From Ochromonas danica (taxonomy: Eukaryota > Sar > Chrysophyceae > Chromulinales > Chromulinaceae): a stretch of 64,000 nucleotides of DNA. The position numbers were made by a program, and so were the translations under genes. A model generated the notes under the pieces. It was not told where the DNA came from. It was given only the letters and a program-made list of their open reading frames with translations, and searched no databases. Positions 33,101 to 42,612 of the stretch are shown piece after piece. The stretch covers positions 42,089 to 106,088 of the forward strand of contig VKHL01000099.1 of assembly GCA_015146655.1 (NCBI GenBank), read 5' to 3'. The first letter of the stretch is position 1; the number at the start of each line of letters is the position of its first letter.

Positions 33101-33495
33101 TTCTACAATGTTGGTTAGATCTATTCACCTGTTTACTTTCTGTTTGTTCGCTAATGTATGTTTATTGCAGATGTGGAATCGAATGGTTGAAACAGGAACC
33201 TTCTAGTTGACCTTGCTCTTGCTGGTCGTCATTGTTTATCTGAAGGATGTCTACATCGCTGGCATCAACTCCTTCTCTACGAGCTCGACCAGCAAGCAAT
33301 CATATATTTCCGCGACTGATGAGGTACAATAATTGTTGTGATTTGCTCCTCTATTTCAATAGTAAACGCGCCTGTAAACGTCGCGCCTCTGCTACCACTG
33401 CCACTATACCTGTTGCAGTGGCTGCCATCGCTATTTGGCGATGAAGAAGATGACCTCGTGGGTTCTTCCAAGACAGCTGCTGATTCTACTGCTGC
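30140..33495 (+). pseudogene. Truncated P4-ATPase (phospholipid flippase) with in-frame stop
   Basis: Exons 30140-31986, 32021-32686 and 32755-32925 join in phase; further exons cover about 32994-33115 and 33171-33330. Motifs are those of P4-ATPases: LDGETNLK, the phosphorylation site FSDKTGTLTCN, a nucleotide-binding region, MLTGDKEETA, and GDGANDIAMIQEAHIGVG, then the C-terminal helices. The first ~150 residues (N-terminal cytosolic part and helices 1-2) are missing: the match starts abruptly at PDLVILS. In the last helix TAG (33204-33206) stands where the family has Trp (GTF-stop-LTLLLLVV), with coding sense continuing after it. A further change of frame seems needed near 32994-33030. P4-ATPases move aminophospholipids to the cytosolic leaflet. 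This copy should not make a working pump. Confidence 0.8.
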
Positions 33496-33673
33496 CTAGG
33501 CCCAGCTCTATTTATGTGTGTTTATACATACAGTGGTCGTGTTTTATCTCTATTACTTCTATTGTATATGTTTATATACTGTAGTACCTTAAAAGCTATG
33601 TTTGTCTGTTGATTGATGCAGTCTAGATTTTAGTAACACAACTCGCAACCCTCACTTGGCATATTAGAGCCAA

Positions 33674-35909
33674 TTACACACGGTTTGTAAAGACTGCAAT
33701 GAAAAGCAAGAGCATCTGTTTCAATTCCTCTTGCTCTATTACTACAGGCACAGTATGATCTGGCACCTTGAACGAGGAGTTGCGCCCTGAAGATTGTATA
33801 TATCGGAGTACCTTCAATTTTCTTGTACCATAATATTCGACAATCTTCTGTGAGGTGGCAGCGATTTTTATAGAAAATACTTCCACACGATAGCCCGTGG
33901 AGAGTACACCAATAACCTTATTGCGATTCAATTTAACACGATCACTTCCAGGCTCCGCATCCAGCTTTCTCTTTAACCCCTGTACCTCAGCTTTAACATA
34001 CATAGCGTCGTGTATTTGCCCAAGTAGTTGGTACAATGCACGATCGTTAAGGTTCACTTTTGCTTCAACATCCACAAAAGGAGCTTCTGTACCCTCCTCA
34101 GAACTGCTGCTGCCGAGCTTTCTTCCCGCAACAACATCCTCTATCTCTTCAATTGCATTCCCTTCTTCACCTTCATCGGCCCTCTGCCCCACAATTACTA
34201 CCCCCTCAGGGAAGGCGTAATCCAAAGGGCCAGATCCAATAATCTCCTCGGGTTCCTCAGGAAGATCCTTATCTTTCTCATTAAATAGACTTTCCTCAAC
34301 TAAGATCTCTCGCTGCGGTTTCGCGCCAAAGAGGCGGTTGGTAATTGCCAGGGCAGTGTAAACCACAATATCGATGACAGTCCTTCGAACCTTTTCGTTG
34401 TATTCCGTCTTTGGCATCGTGCCATTGGAAACGATCTCCAACATTTCCTTTGCGACAAGCAATAGACGATTAAAGATTTCTAAATTCTCAGGTGTTGAGA
34501 TTATCGATTCCCAGGTGATATTAATTGGTTGCCCAAGTCGGTCCGCTCCTTCCGTTAGTCTTGCGCGGTGGCCGGTTGGGGTTGCTTTCATTGTTGTTGT
34601 GAAGGCTCTGATAGCTTCTTCAGTGTCCTCCCCATTTTTTTGATAAACAATCGATTCGTGCAATTGATTGAAATTGAGGTCACTGTAGCTAGAATGCTTA
34701 AGAAGGCAAAATACAGCATAAAACTTTCCATGCCATTTGGCGTTGCATAAATCCAATGCGTTGCTAACTCGAATAGGCTGGGAAAGGTTCTTTCTATCAT
34801 TCATCACAACATTATAGGCTCCTTTTTGTATATCAATTTCTGCTAATGGTGAATCAGAAATTCTCTCGAAACTATTTACGTAAGTTTCCAATAACGGCGT
34901 CTTTCCCGTGAGATTGGAAATACCGCTACCATATGGATATGCTATGACGCGAAATTTAAGATATGATTCCACAGTAGCGGGGACGGTAGATAACTCTTTC
35001 GCCAACAATTCCAACGATCTATCACACACATCGGAACTATCTTTAGTGTATCGGACCATGATGATCGCATTCTTGTAACCACCCAAAACGATTAGGCTCC
35101 AAGCTGCTTTAATATCTTCTATCAAGCAATCTCTAGGAGTATCAGTAACGGAAGATGAATCAGGACCCTTTAAATAGGTCACTTTAATCGTATCTAAACG
35201 AACTGTTCCACCAGTCAATTCTTCGCTAATGCCAGAGTCTACACAATTATTAAACCAAAAAGAATAAAAATAACAGAGTGGAATAACAGGCGAAAACCAA
35301 GAAATTAAGTATAAATAAATAATGTTAAGAATAATTTCAGAATGATGATTTCCACAAGTTGAAAGCGTTATCCTTACCTGGCGCTACAACTGTTGAGCTA
35401 AAGTGCCTTTCTTGTTCATAGCGTACTGTTAAAGAAACCAAGAAAGACAATAGTTAGCAGAAAATAGAAATCAAATGACAGAACGAAATGAAGCTTCAAA
35501 TTAATTCACAACAGGACACTCCAACAAAATTCAAGGACACCAATGAACAACAGCATGATGATGACACATGGAAATCAAATAAGACAACAAAAACTGGTGA
35601 AGTCATCGGAACCACCTGATTGAACTGGAGGAGGAAGAGCTGAGAACATCAACAAGGAAATGGAACAACTGGAACGAATAAAAATTAATAGAACTTACCT
35701 TTCAATAATAAATTCTGCAATTGCGTTTTTTCTTCCTGTAATTGCTCTTGAGTCATATCTTCATACATTTGGAAGTTCTCATCCAAAGTGAGAACAGCAG
35801 GAGCTGGCAAACCCTTTTCCTTTGCCTTCCTCATAGCAACGCGATAATTCAGCACATCTTTAATGGCTTGGATCTCTCTTTTAAGGCCATTAATTTCATC
35901 TTGATTCAT
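33674..35909 (-). CDS. 607-residue protein, possible PD-(D/E)XK nuclease
   Basis: Three exons, 35909-35699, 35425-35378 (48 bases) and 35238-33674, join in phase across A/T-rich GT-AG introns. The first ~70 residues are a charged helix or coiled coil (NGLKREIQAIKDVL). The middle is unrecognised. Near the C-terminus GSGPLDYAF (Asp426), then DVEAKVNLND (Glu478, Lys480) and YQLLGQIHDA, followed by NRNKVIGVLSTGY, read like a PD-(D/E)XK nuclease core with its helix Gln and next strand, as in the nuclease ends of some Crinkler-type effectors. The 52-residue gap between Asp and Glu is long and acidic, so this is tentative. The gene is A+T-rich, unlike the flanking arms. Its frame is intact, unlike its island neighbours. 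Confidence 0.65.
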
Positions 35910-38785
35910 GATGAGAACGAGTGTAAAAGCGGGCCCTAATTATTAGTTAGGATGCAAAACAAGAAAAGCGGACTTTACTAGGACACACAGGTGACTTGCA
36001 CCATTCTTTTCTCGATTTTAAACTCATAAAATTGGACTTTCTTTCTCACTCCTTTCTTTCACAAAATCATTTCACATTAGAAATTCTCGATAGGGAATAG
36101 TTATAAGTTCTTTCTTTGTGCCTTGGAAAATTAGACTGAGTCAATGTCATTCTATAGCTGAGACAGTTATTGAAATTGTGAATCAGGATCAGTCGGTTGT
36201 TGACTGCTCAAAAATCATACAAATATCTAAAAATCATGGAGCGGAAAGAAGGAGAGTGGCAGAATTGACTGCCAAACCGCCTTTAGCAATTCCGAATGAT
36301 TAGGGATTGTCTTTGGTACTCTCACTTCGGGTGTATGAGAGCTTAAATCTTTCAATCTATCAGTGTTTCACGGACCTGGAAAGACGCACCGCCATATTTG
36401 AAGTACTCACTTGGAAGATCAGACGCGCCAAAGTAATAGATAAGTACGGTATCGTATAAAATATGATGAAACGTTATGAAATAGCAATTAAGAAAGAAAT
36501 GGGCTTCGTGAGGTATCCTAAACGTTTCAAACAGACTGTGTTGGAAGCACCAGAGGATAGTGCAATCTCTGCAACAAAGCTGCAGAATGATATCAATAAC
36601 CTCGTTTTTGAAGCTGCTGGAAGCAAACTTCTTTTAAAACAAGAAGAAGTTGATTTGGCGGCACTTTATGCTCATAATCGGAGAAAGCACGGTTTCGGCA
36701 TGGCGAAGAAAGGCTTAAAGGTTAGACATTGAAATCTATTTTCTGGCAAAGTTCTATAACTAATATGGGAAACGAGAATGGACCAGTATTTATCCACCAG
36801 TCACGCTGATGAGAGGGAAGACAAGCCTTCGGAGGAGTTTTGTTACCATCACATGACGTTCATGATATCTTTTGATGTCCTGTAGAGAGATTTTGACCAG
36901 AGAATTCTCTCTCAACTTCTCTACCAATATTTGCATCACTACATCACTAACCTGCTTAGCTTGTCTGTCTGTATTCATCTATATTGTCACTCCTTGTAGA
37001 TTATGACAATGACCCGATAAGACTGACAGATTGCTCTTCCTTACAGAAGTCAGAGCTTGTGCTTGTATCTATCTCAATAGATCGAAGAGCAGGACAGTGG
37101 GATTCCATGATGTCCAAACCTCCTCCCACAAGACCTTCTAAAACACTCTCACTAACAGGAAGAATATCTTTAAACACTGTGAAGAATATCTTTAAGCAAC
37201 TGCCACCACATAACACTCATTACTTCTTCTCACCAACTACGACTCTATTGTTGAAAATGCTTCTTCCACGGGCAACTCATCACTGAAGAGAGTGTTGCCT
37301 GCCATTATGTAGGTGAAGGCGTTTATTGATGACAGGCCATTGAGTAGTATAATCAAATAAGGACATATTACCTTGAAAATAGATATATTTATTCATCATT
37401 GATCATGACTATAGCAGAAGATTTGGCTGATTATATCCAAAAAATTAACAAAATCTCAATAGAACATGATCTTTCTACAGATCTACCGAATATAAACTTT
37501 CCATTCTATTCAGGTATGACAGTGAGAATAAAACACATACTATGATTAAAAAATCTTTCGAAATGACTCATTATCTCAGATGATATTGAATGTTTTATAA
37601 ATGACGCAAGTTACCTTCATGTCCGACCGTTTCGCTCAAAATAGCGACTTTTACTTTTGCGCCGAGAAGAAATTCACATCAATAGATTGCTTTTCAAGAG
37701 TAGTTACTATGACCATTTGATATGGCAAGAGCGTGACCTACAAGAATCTTCAAGAAGTTTTGAATTTGATGCATTCTACGTTGCCATCGACCCCTTGGAA
37801 AAAATGACGCAAGTTGCCTTTGTGACTTCCTACTTCACTTTTGCCGAAAAAGCGGACTTTCGATACCGGGCGCGCGTTCACCATGACATCGTATTAGGAC
37901 ATCCTTGTGGGACATTTCCTCCTTACCATCGCGGCAAAATTGCATTGCGGTGTCTTGATTGGAGTAGGAATCACTGTCCATCATGGTCAAAACAGTGTCA
38001 ATCCTGGAAAGGTTTCTGGAGAAGCGGCAAGTCTTGGGAACAGAAAGACAAAGCGCAACAATTTCATAGGAAAAGTGGGGAAATCTCCTTCCATGGAGAA
38101 AACAACAGCAAAGTGTCAAGAGGGATGAAGTGACTTGGAGACCTCTGCAGTGATTTGAGATTGTTTCCCAAGGCTGACTTGACTGTCTCTGTCCCTCTTT
38201 GCTGTCTGCCTGCCTGCCTGCTCGGGGGGAAAGAATATACTCGACCACTCCTACAATTCTCCACTGTCTTGATCTTATGGCGTGGGCATTGGAAGTCTTT
38301 TCTGTGGTTGAGCTGTTGGTTGTGATGGCTGCATGAGACATTCCTCGAACTGCCTGACAGCTGAAGAAGACCTTTCCTCCTCCCTCCTCCCTTCTATCTC
38401 ACTTAGCTGTTTGGAAGGCGAGTGGCCAATGGAGCCAATGTGTGGTGAATGCTGTTCACTTCCTCGACAGCAAAGCAACTTTGCATCAGAGGAAATACAC
38501 ATCTTTAGCACCATCTAGCAGTCCAAATGAAAACGAAGAAAACGACTTCGACAGCAATAGCAGAAGTCTTGTTTCTTGTTGGTTATTACAACAAGTCCAC
38601 TATGTTTATCCAATCTGAACTATCTTACCAACCGTATCTATCTTATCTATAATCATGTCCACCATCATTTGGGGGCACTGCCCTCAATATCATTTCAACC
38701 AATGCCCCCCCGTGGGATATCCTCAATTGCTCTCCATTGTGACCACAAAGGAAGATGACCGAACCACTGGCAATTCAGCTACCGG
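35910..38785. other. A+T-rich region without a convincing gene
   Basis: Only short open stretches are visible. 36463-36732 (+) gives 89 residues, charged and unrecognised. A two-exon piece can be read at 37404-37511 plus 37580-37637 (+): GT-AG, in phase, ending at TAG, unrecognised. The word AAATGACGCAAGTT occurs at about 37600 and 37802 with similar following sequence, hinting at an old local duplication. Near 38180-38520 the base mix returns to that of the flanks. These may be decayed gene pieces. I assign none. Confidence 0.45.
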
Positions 38786-39709
38786 CTTGGCCTGGAAGAC
38801 ATAAGAATAGAAGTTCGTCACTGTCACCTCTCCCTCATCCGTCACTGAAGCCTTCGTGGAGGCGAAGGGGTTGTTCTTGGGAGGATGGATGAACTCCAAG
38901 GACTCGCCCAGTTCCTGCTCGTCCATCTGCTGGGCAATGCTGCGAAGACTCTCCATATCTCTCTGAAGATCATCGGGACTGTAAGCTGTGCAGAAGATGG
39001 GCTTGCGCGTCTGGAAGAGCAGGTCTAGTGTGGGCATCCACATGGACTGCATCTTCGCATGTCCGAAGCCTGGGTGGAAGAGAGCGAAGAGGTCAGCTGA
39101 TCGGAGCAGATCGAAGGCCTCTGGCAGCTCATGAAGCACATCTGTGTGTTGACCACGGTGGATGGTGATCTCTTGGTCGTTCCATTTGTGTTGATGTCGC
39201 TGGTGCTGCTGTTTCTGGGAGGAGGCTTTGCTCTGCGCGATGAGTTGGCCTGGACCCACCATGGTGATAGTGACATGCTGTGCTGCAGACTGGCTGTAGA
39301 GCACTTCCTTCCACAATTCAATACCAACGCTTGGTTGTGGTTCAATATTAAGCATCACGATGTTGAGGTGAGGTTTGACATGGTCATAGTTGAAGACTGT
39401 GCGCACAGCATGGGAGAGAGTGAGAGGGTAGGTGAGCAGCGAGGACAGCATGCGCTGAGCACTGGGAGAAAGCCCTCTCGATGAGCTACTTCCTGCATGC
39501 TCCATGCGACCATGGAGGTAATCCAGCATGTTGGGATGGTGGATGTGTTGGGAGGGAGGCGAGGTGATGACCTTCTGGAGGAGTTCTCCAGCTTCGGAGG
39601 TTTGAGTCCATGCCAAGTCAAGAGAAGCATCATGTCGCACTCGTGCAGGATCATTCCATGCGTGTGAGTGGTTAAACCGTCTGAGGATGGATGACACTGA
39701 CCTTCTCAT
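38723..39709 (-). CDS. MSS51 C-terminal-domain-like protein, copy B
   Basis: An intronless frame of 328 residues from the shared Met at 39709 (another in-frame Met lies at 39733 in unshared DNA). Bases 38786-39709 match copy A (27448-28371) with no gap and only a few substitutions; the one amino-acid change noted is Ser to Asn in RRF(S/N)HSHAW. After the shared final Lys, copy B lacks the TGA and reads on for about 20 residues (PVAELPVVRSSSF...). A short 3' block (GGATATCCTCAATTG) is shared further out, beyond a stretch that differs. Function as for copy A. This copy closes the accessory island. Confidence 0.8.
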   Translation of the reverse strand: MRRSVSSILRRFNHSHAWNDPARVRHDASLDLAWTQTSEAGELLQKVITSPPSQHIHHPNMLDYLHGRMEHAGSSSSRGLSPSAQRMLSSLLTYPLTLSHAVRTVFNYDHVKPHLNIVMLNIEPQPSVGIELWKEVLYSQSAAQHVTITMVGPGQLIAQSKASSQKQQHQRHQHKWNDQEITIHRGQHTDVLHELPEAFDLLRSADLFALFHPGFGHAKMQSMWMPTLDLLFQTRKPIFCTAYSPDDLQRDMESLRSIAQQMDEQELGESLEFIHPPKNNPFASTKASVTDEGEVTVTNFYSYVFQAKPVAELPVVRSSSFVVTMESN

Positions 39710-39919
39710 CGTGACTTTGATGGAATTCCACAACCCCAGAACTACGAAGTGGTTGGGAGACAGTTCTCTGTTTTGTGTAAATCCTTATAAATACCTTGGG
39801 CAATTCCGCTAATTCGCTAGATAGTCAGATAGCTAGAGTTGAACTGACCTGCTGGGCCTTGTTGGGATCATCGATTGGGTCATAGACTACTCAGTTTCCT
39901 TCACATCGGACAAGAAAAT

Positions 39920-40316
39920 ATGTCGGGAGTCTCATCGCCCCCAGAAGTGACTGCTGGCACTTTCCTATACATTGGAGCTGGGGCCATGGTGGTCATTTGG
40001 GCCTGGGCCTTCCAGCGCGGTGGCTATTTGAGCAAAGACGACTTCCAGTGAGTGCTTCCTCCCGCTGCTGCTGCTGTCTCTCCTTCTCCAGGGATTAATG
40101 CCATGTCTGCTCTTATTCCACAGGATTATCTCTGTGGTGACTACGACTGCCACACTGGCCACTTGGCTGCTATGGTGAGTACCCTCCCCCCGTCCCCCCC
40201 TCTGTCCCTCCCGCCTCTCACCGCCTGTGATGGTCTCCTCTGCTTCTTCCAGGCTATGCGCGTGGATGCACCAATGGCATCCTCTGATTACCCCCGAGTG
40301 GAAGAAAGATGATTAG
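39920..40316 (+). CDS. V-type proton ATPase subunit e
   Basis: Three exons (39920-40047, 40124-40174, 40253-40316) join in phase to 80 residues, the usual size of subunit e. The protein has two membrane helices: AGTFLYIGAGAMVVIWAWAF and VTTTATLATWLLWLCAWMH. The second runs into the conserved end QWHPLITPEW. Subunit e belongs to the membrane Vo sector of the vacuolar proton pump and is needed for assembly. Without splicing the gene is invisible as a frame, since the last two exons are only 51 and 64 bases. The family call rests on length, two-helix layout and the WLLWLCxWxHQWHPLI signature. Confidence 0.85.
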
Positions 40317-40443
40317 CGGCTGCGGTAGTGAGCGAGGTAGTGAGGGGACAGGTGGTGTGGTGTGTGGATCAGTCTGATTCAAGTTAATTTAAGAATAGGA
40401 GGTCGTCTGTACAGTGATGATGGGCTGGCTGGGCTGGAATGAG

Positions 40444-41546
40444 TCAGGACAGATTGGCAGAGGCAGTGGAGGTCAGCCAGCTGCAGTCCTGCGCCTCCCC
40501 CACTCGCCCTTCCCACAGCTGCCGCACCTATTAGCACCACGTGACACAGGAGGAGAAGAAGAAGAAGAGCAAGTCAGTCGGAGCCAAGTCAGAGTGAGTT
40601 CTCTTCTCTTCTCTTACCTTGGCGTAGCGCAGTCCCGCTGCTCGCCTGCCTCTGCAGCAGATCATCGCCTGAGCCTCGCCTGCAGAGTCCTCCATGACCA
40701 CGCAGTCCTCCTTCGCGGCATCACTGGCTTTGCCTTCCAGCCACTCCTCTCGCAGAACAGCTCTTCGCTTGAGGCTTTTCCTCTGACGCAACTTTCTTGT
40801 CTCAGTCTCGAAGACGTCCTTGTGCCACCTGAGAGAGACAGAGGGTGAGACACAGACACAGACAGGGAGGAGAGAGGAGAGGAGAGTACTTTGGGTTGGC
40901 GAGGAAGTCGTGCAGACAGAAGATGACGACAGTCTGCCCCGTGCCTGTGAAGCGATTCTCTCTGAAGTGGTACAGACGAGTGGAGCGACGCGGTGCCATC
41001 AGACTCTCCTGGATTATACGATTCTCCTCTGAAGAGTAGAATGAGACAGAGAGAAGACAGTTAGTTACTCAGCAAGCAGAGGAAAGAGGTAACAATAGGA
41101 GGAGGAGGAGGAGGAGGAGGGCACCTTCTCGCTGCCGGGCTTGCGGCATGTGCTCTTCACAAGCTAAACCGTCTGCCTTGCAGGCATCAAAGCAGCACAG
41201 GAAGCACATCCTGCACCAGACAGACCACGGCAGCATGAGAGGCAGAGCAGAGGGAGGAGGAGGAGGAGGAGACTGACCGATGGACACAGCCCACTGGGGC
41301 TCTCCTCCTGCAGTTAACACTCTCACAGACAGCCGCTTTCTGCCTGGAGGACACAGCCGCAGAGTCTTCTTTCCCTCCAGCGTCTGTGCCTTCTACCTGG
41401 TCAGAGGGAGGAGGAGGAGGAGGGGCAGAGGTCTCAGGCTGTGAGTCTTCTATTGAAGCAGCAGCAGCAGCAGCCTTATCGGCCTCTATCTGGCTCTTGA
41501 GTAGCTTTTTCAAGAGGGCCGAGCTATCGATGCCTGTCTTCACCAT
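40444..41546 (-). CDS. Cys-rich nuclear-type protein, unrecognised
   Basis: Five exons (41546-41278, 41210-41125, 41028-40890, 40828-40618, 40527-40444) join in phase to 262 residues. The N-terminus is helical with a poly-Ala and a poly-Pro run. Next comes a compact cysteine cluster (CESVNC, then CVHR-MCFLCCFDAC and CEEH) that could bind zinc. A conserved-looking block follows: TRLYHFRENRFTGTGQTVV, then IFCLHDFLANPK and DVFETETRKLRQRKSLKRR. The basic run could be a nuclear signal. Internal exons of unusual phase that still join cleanly support the model; the last acceptor (40528) is the least certain. I do not recognise the family. Divergent from the gene at 41721. Confidence 0.6.
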
Positions 41547-41720
41547 TCCGATTTCAAACCCCTCACAGACAGGTGAGATATTATTACGACACGCGCAATA
41601 CAGACAAACTGTTTCTTGGACAAGCTACTTGAAAAACGCTTCCCTTGTTCCACCAACATTCCTCATGTCATTCCATGGAGTTTCGTGGACTTGGATAGTC
41701 GTGCGCTGTTGGGCAGAAGA

Positions 41721-42366
41721 ATGGCAGCAATCCAACAAACAAAGAATGCGCACCTGCAGACCACCTTGAACTCCTGGGTGGAACTGTTGGCGCAAGCATG
41801 CCAGCTTTCTTCTCGAGCAGCGAATCCACAGGGTCAGGGGCCTTTCAGAGAGGAGAAGATCGAGGAGTTCGTGAGGTCCTTCGTGCCTCTGGACGTGGAG
41901 GAGGCGGACATCGAACACTACGGCAACAACCTCAAGAATGACGAGGTGGACACTACTACCATCCTTCCTCCTTCTGCCCGCTGAGCTAACCGCCAATGTA
42001 ATGTGTTGGTGCAGGAGTTCTTCGCCTCTCTGGTGCGCGAGCTCTTCCAGTGCGCCACGGGGCAAAGCGTGGAGTCCATCGAGGTCTCTCCCGCCTTCCC
42101 GCCCTCCACTCCTGAGAGAGTCACCTTCTTCCTTCTCCCCCCAGAGGGAACTTGTAAGCCTGTCCCTTCTTCTCTCATTCCCTTGTCGTCCTAACCCTTT
42201 CCCTTGTCATTCTTATGGGGCGATGATGATGATAATGATGGCGGCAGTGAGCGAGGACGCGGACTTCACTGTCGTGCGCGAGCTTTCCTTCATTAGTGCA
42301 GATGGTGGTGTCACTTGGAGAGCAGAGGTAGGCTCTGCCCCCCCCCCCCCGTCCCAGATTGTCTAG
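41721..42366 (+). CDS. Unrecognised three-exon protein
   Basis: Exons 41721-41945, 42015-42153 and 42248-42366 join in phase to 160 residues. The start is the first in-frame ATG; the frame is open upstream to 41577 (PWSFVDLDSRALLGRR), so a non-ATG or spliced start cannot be excluded. The protein is mostly helical and acidic (EEKIEEFVRSFVPLDVEEAD), then EEFFASLVRELFQC and a beta-rich end (VTFFLLPPEGT). A run of ten C (about 42342-42351) lies within the last codons, where a one-base error would change the C-terminus. No family is recognised. The start codons of this gene and the minus-strand gene are 174 bases apart. Confidence 0.5.
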
Positions 42367-42612
42367 TTGATGTCCATTGGTTGCCTTGACTTAGGGTTAG
42401 TTAGCTAGCAGACGAATGGAGAAGGAAAGAGCTAAGGAGAAGAAGAAGTTATGTATTATCTGCTTCCCTCAGCTGTACACCATGCAGCGATATGTACAGA
42501 ATTAACCACACAATGAACAACAACACACATATCCACACACACGCACACATAGCTATGTATACAACATACTACATATAGTATATATATAGAGAGCTACTAT
42601 GCTAGCTGGCGA
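42367..42612. other. Spacer with CA-rich stretch
   Basis: No gene. A CA-rich run (about 42508-42550) and a TATA/ACATA-rich run (about 42555-42590) occupy the gap between two convergent 3' ends. Confidence 0.5.

Noticed and set aside
33204-33206. TAG as a recoded codon in the flippase
   Set aside because: Several intact genes here end at TAG (for example 15036, 40316 and 50429), and the flippase is already truncated at its 5' end, so a nonsense change is simpler.
37850-38130. A frame with IAAKLHCGVLIGVGITVHHG resembling serine acetyltransferase hexapeptide repeats
   Set aside because: Only one short stretch is similar. The flanking motifs of the family (aspartate/His pair and the next turns) are absent in all frames, and stops lie close by.
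41386-41769. Plus-strand 127-residue frame starting before the 160-residue gene
   Set aside because: It is antisense to the first exon of the minus-strand gene and in a different frame from the supported exons downstream. No splice in phase connects them.
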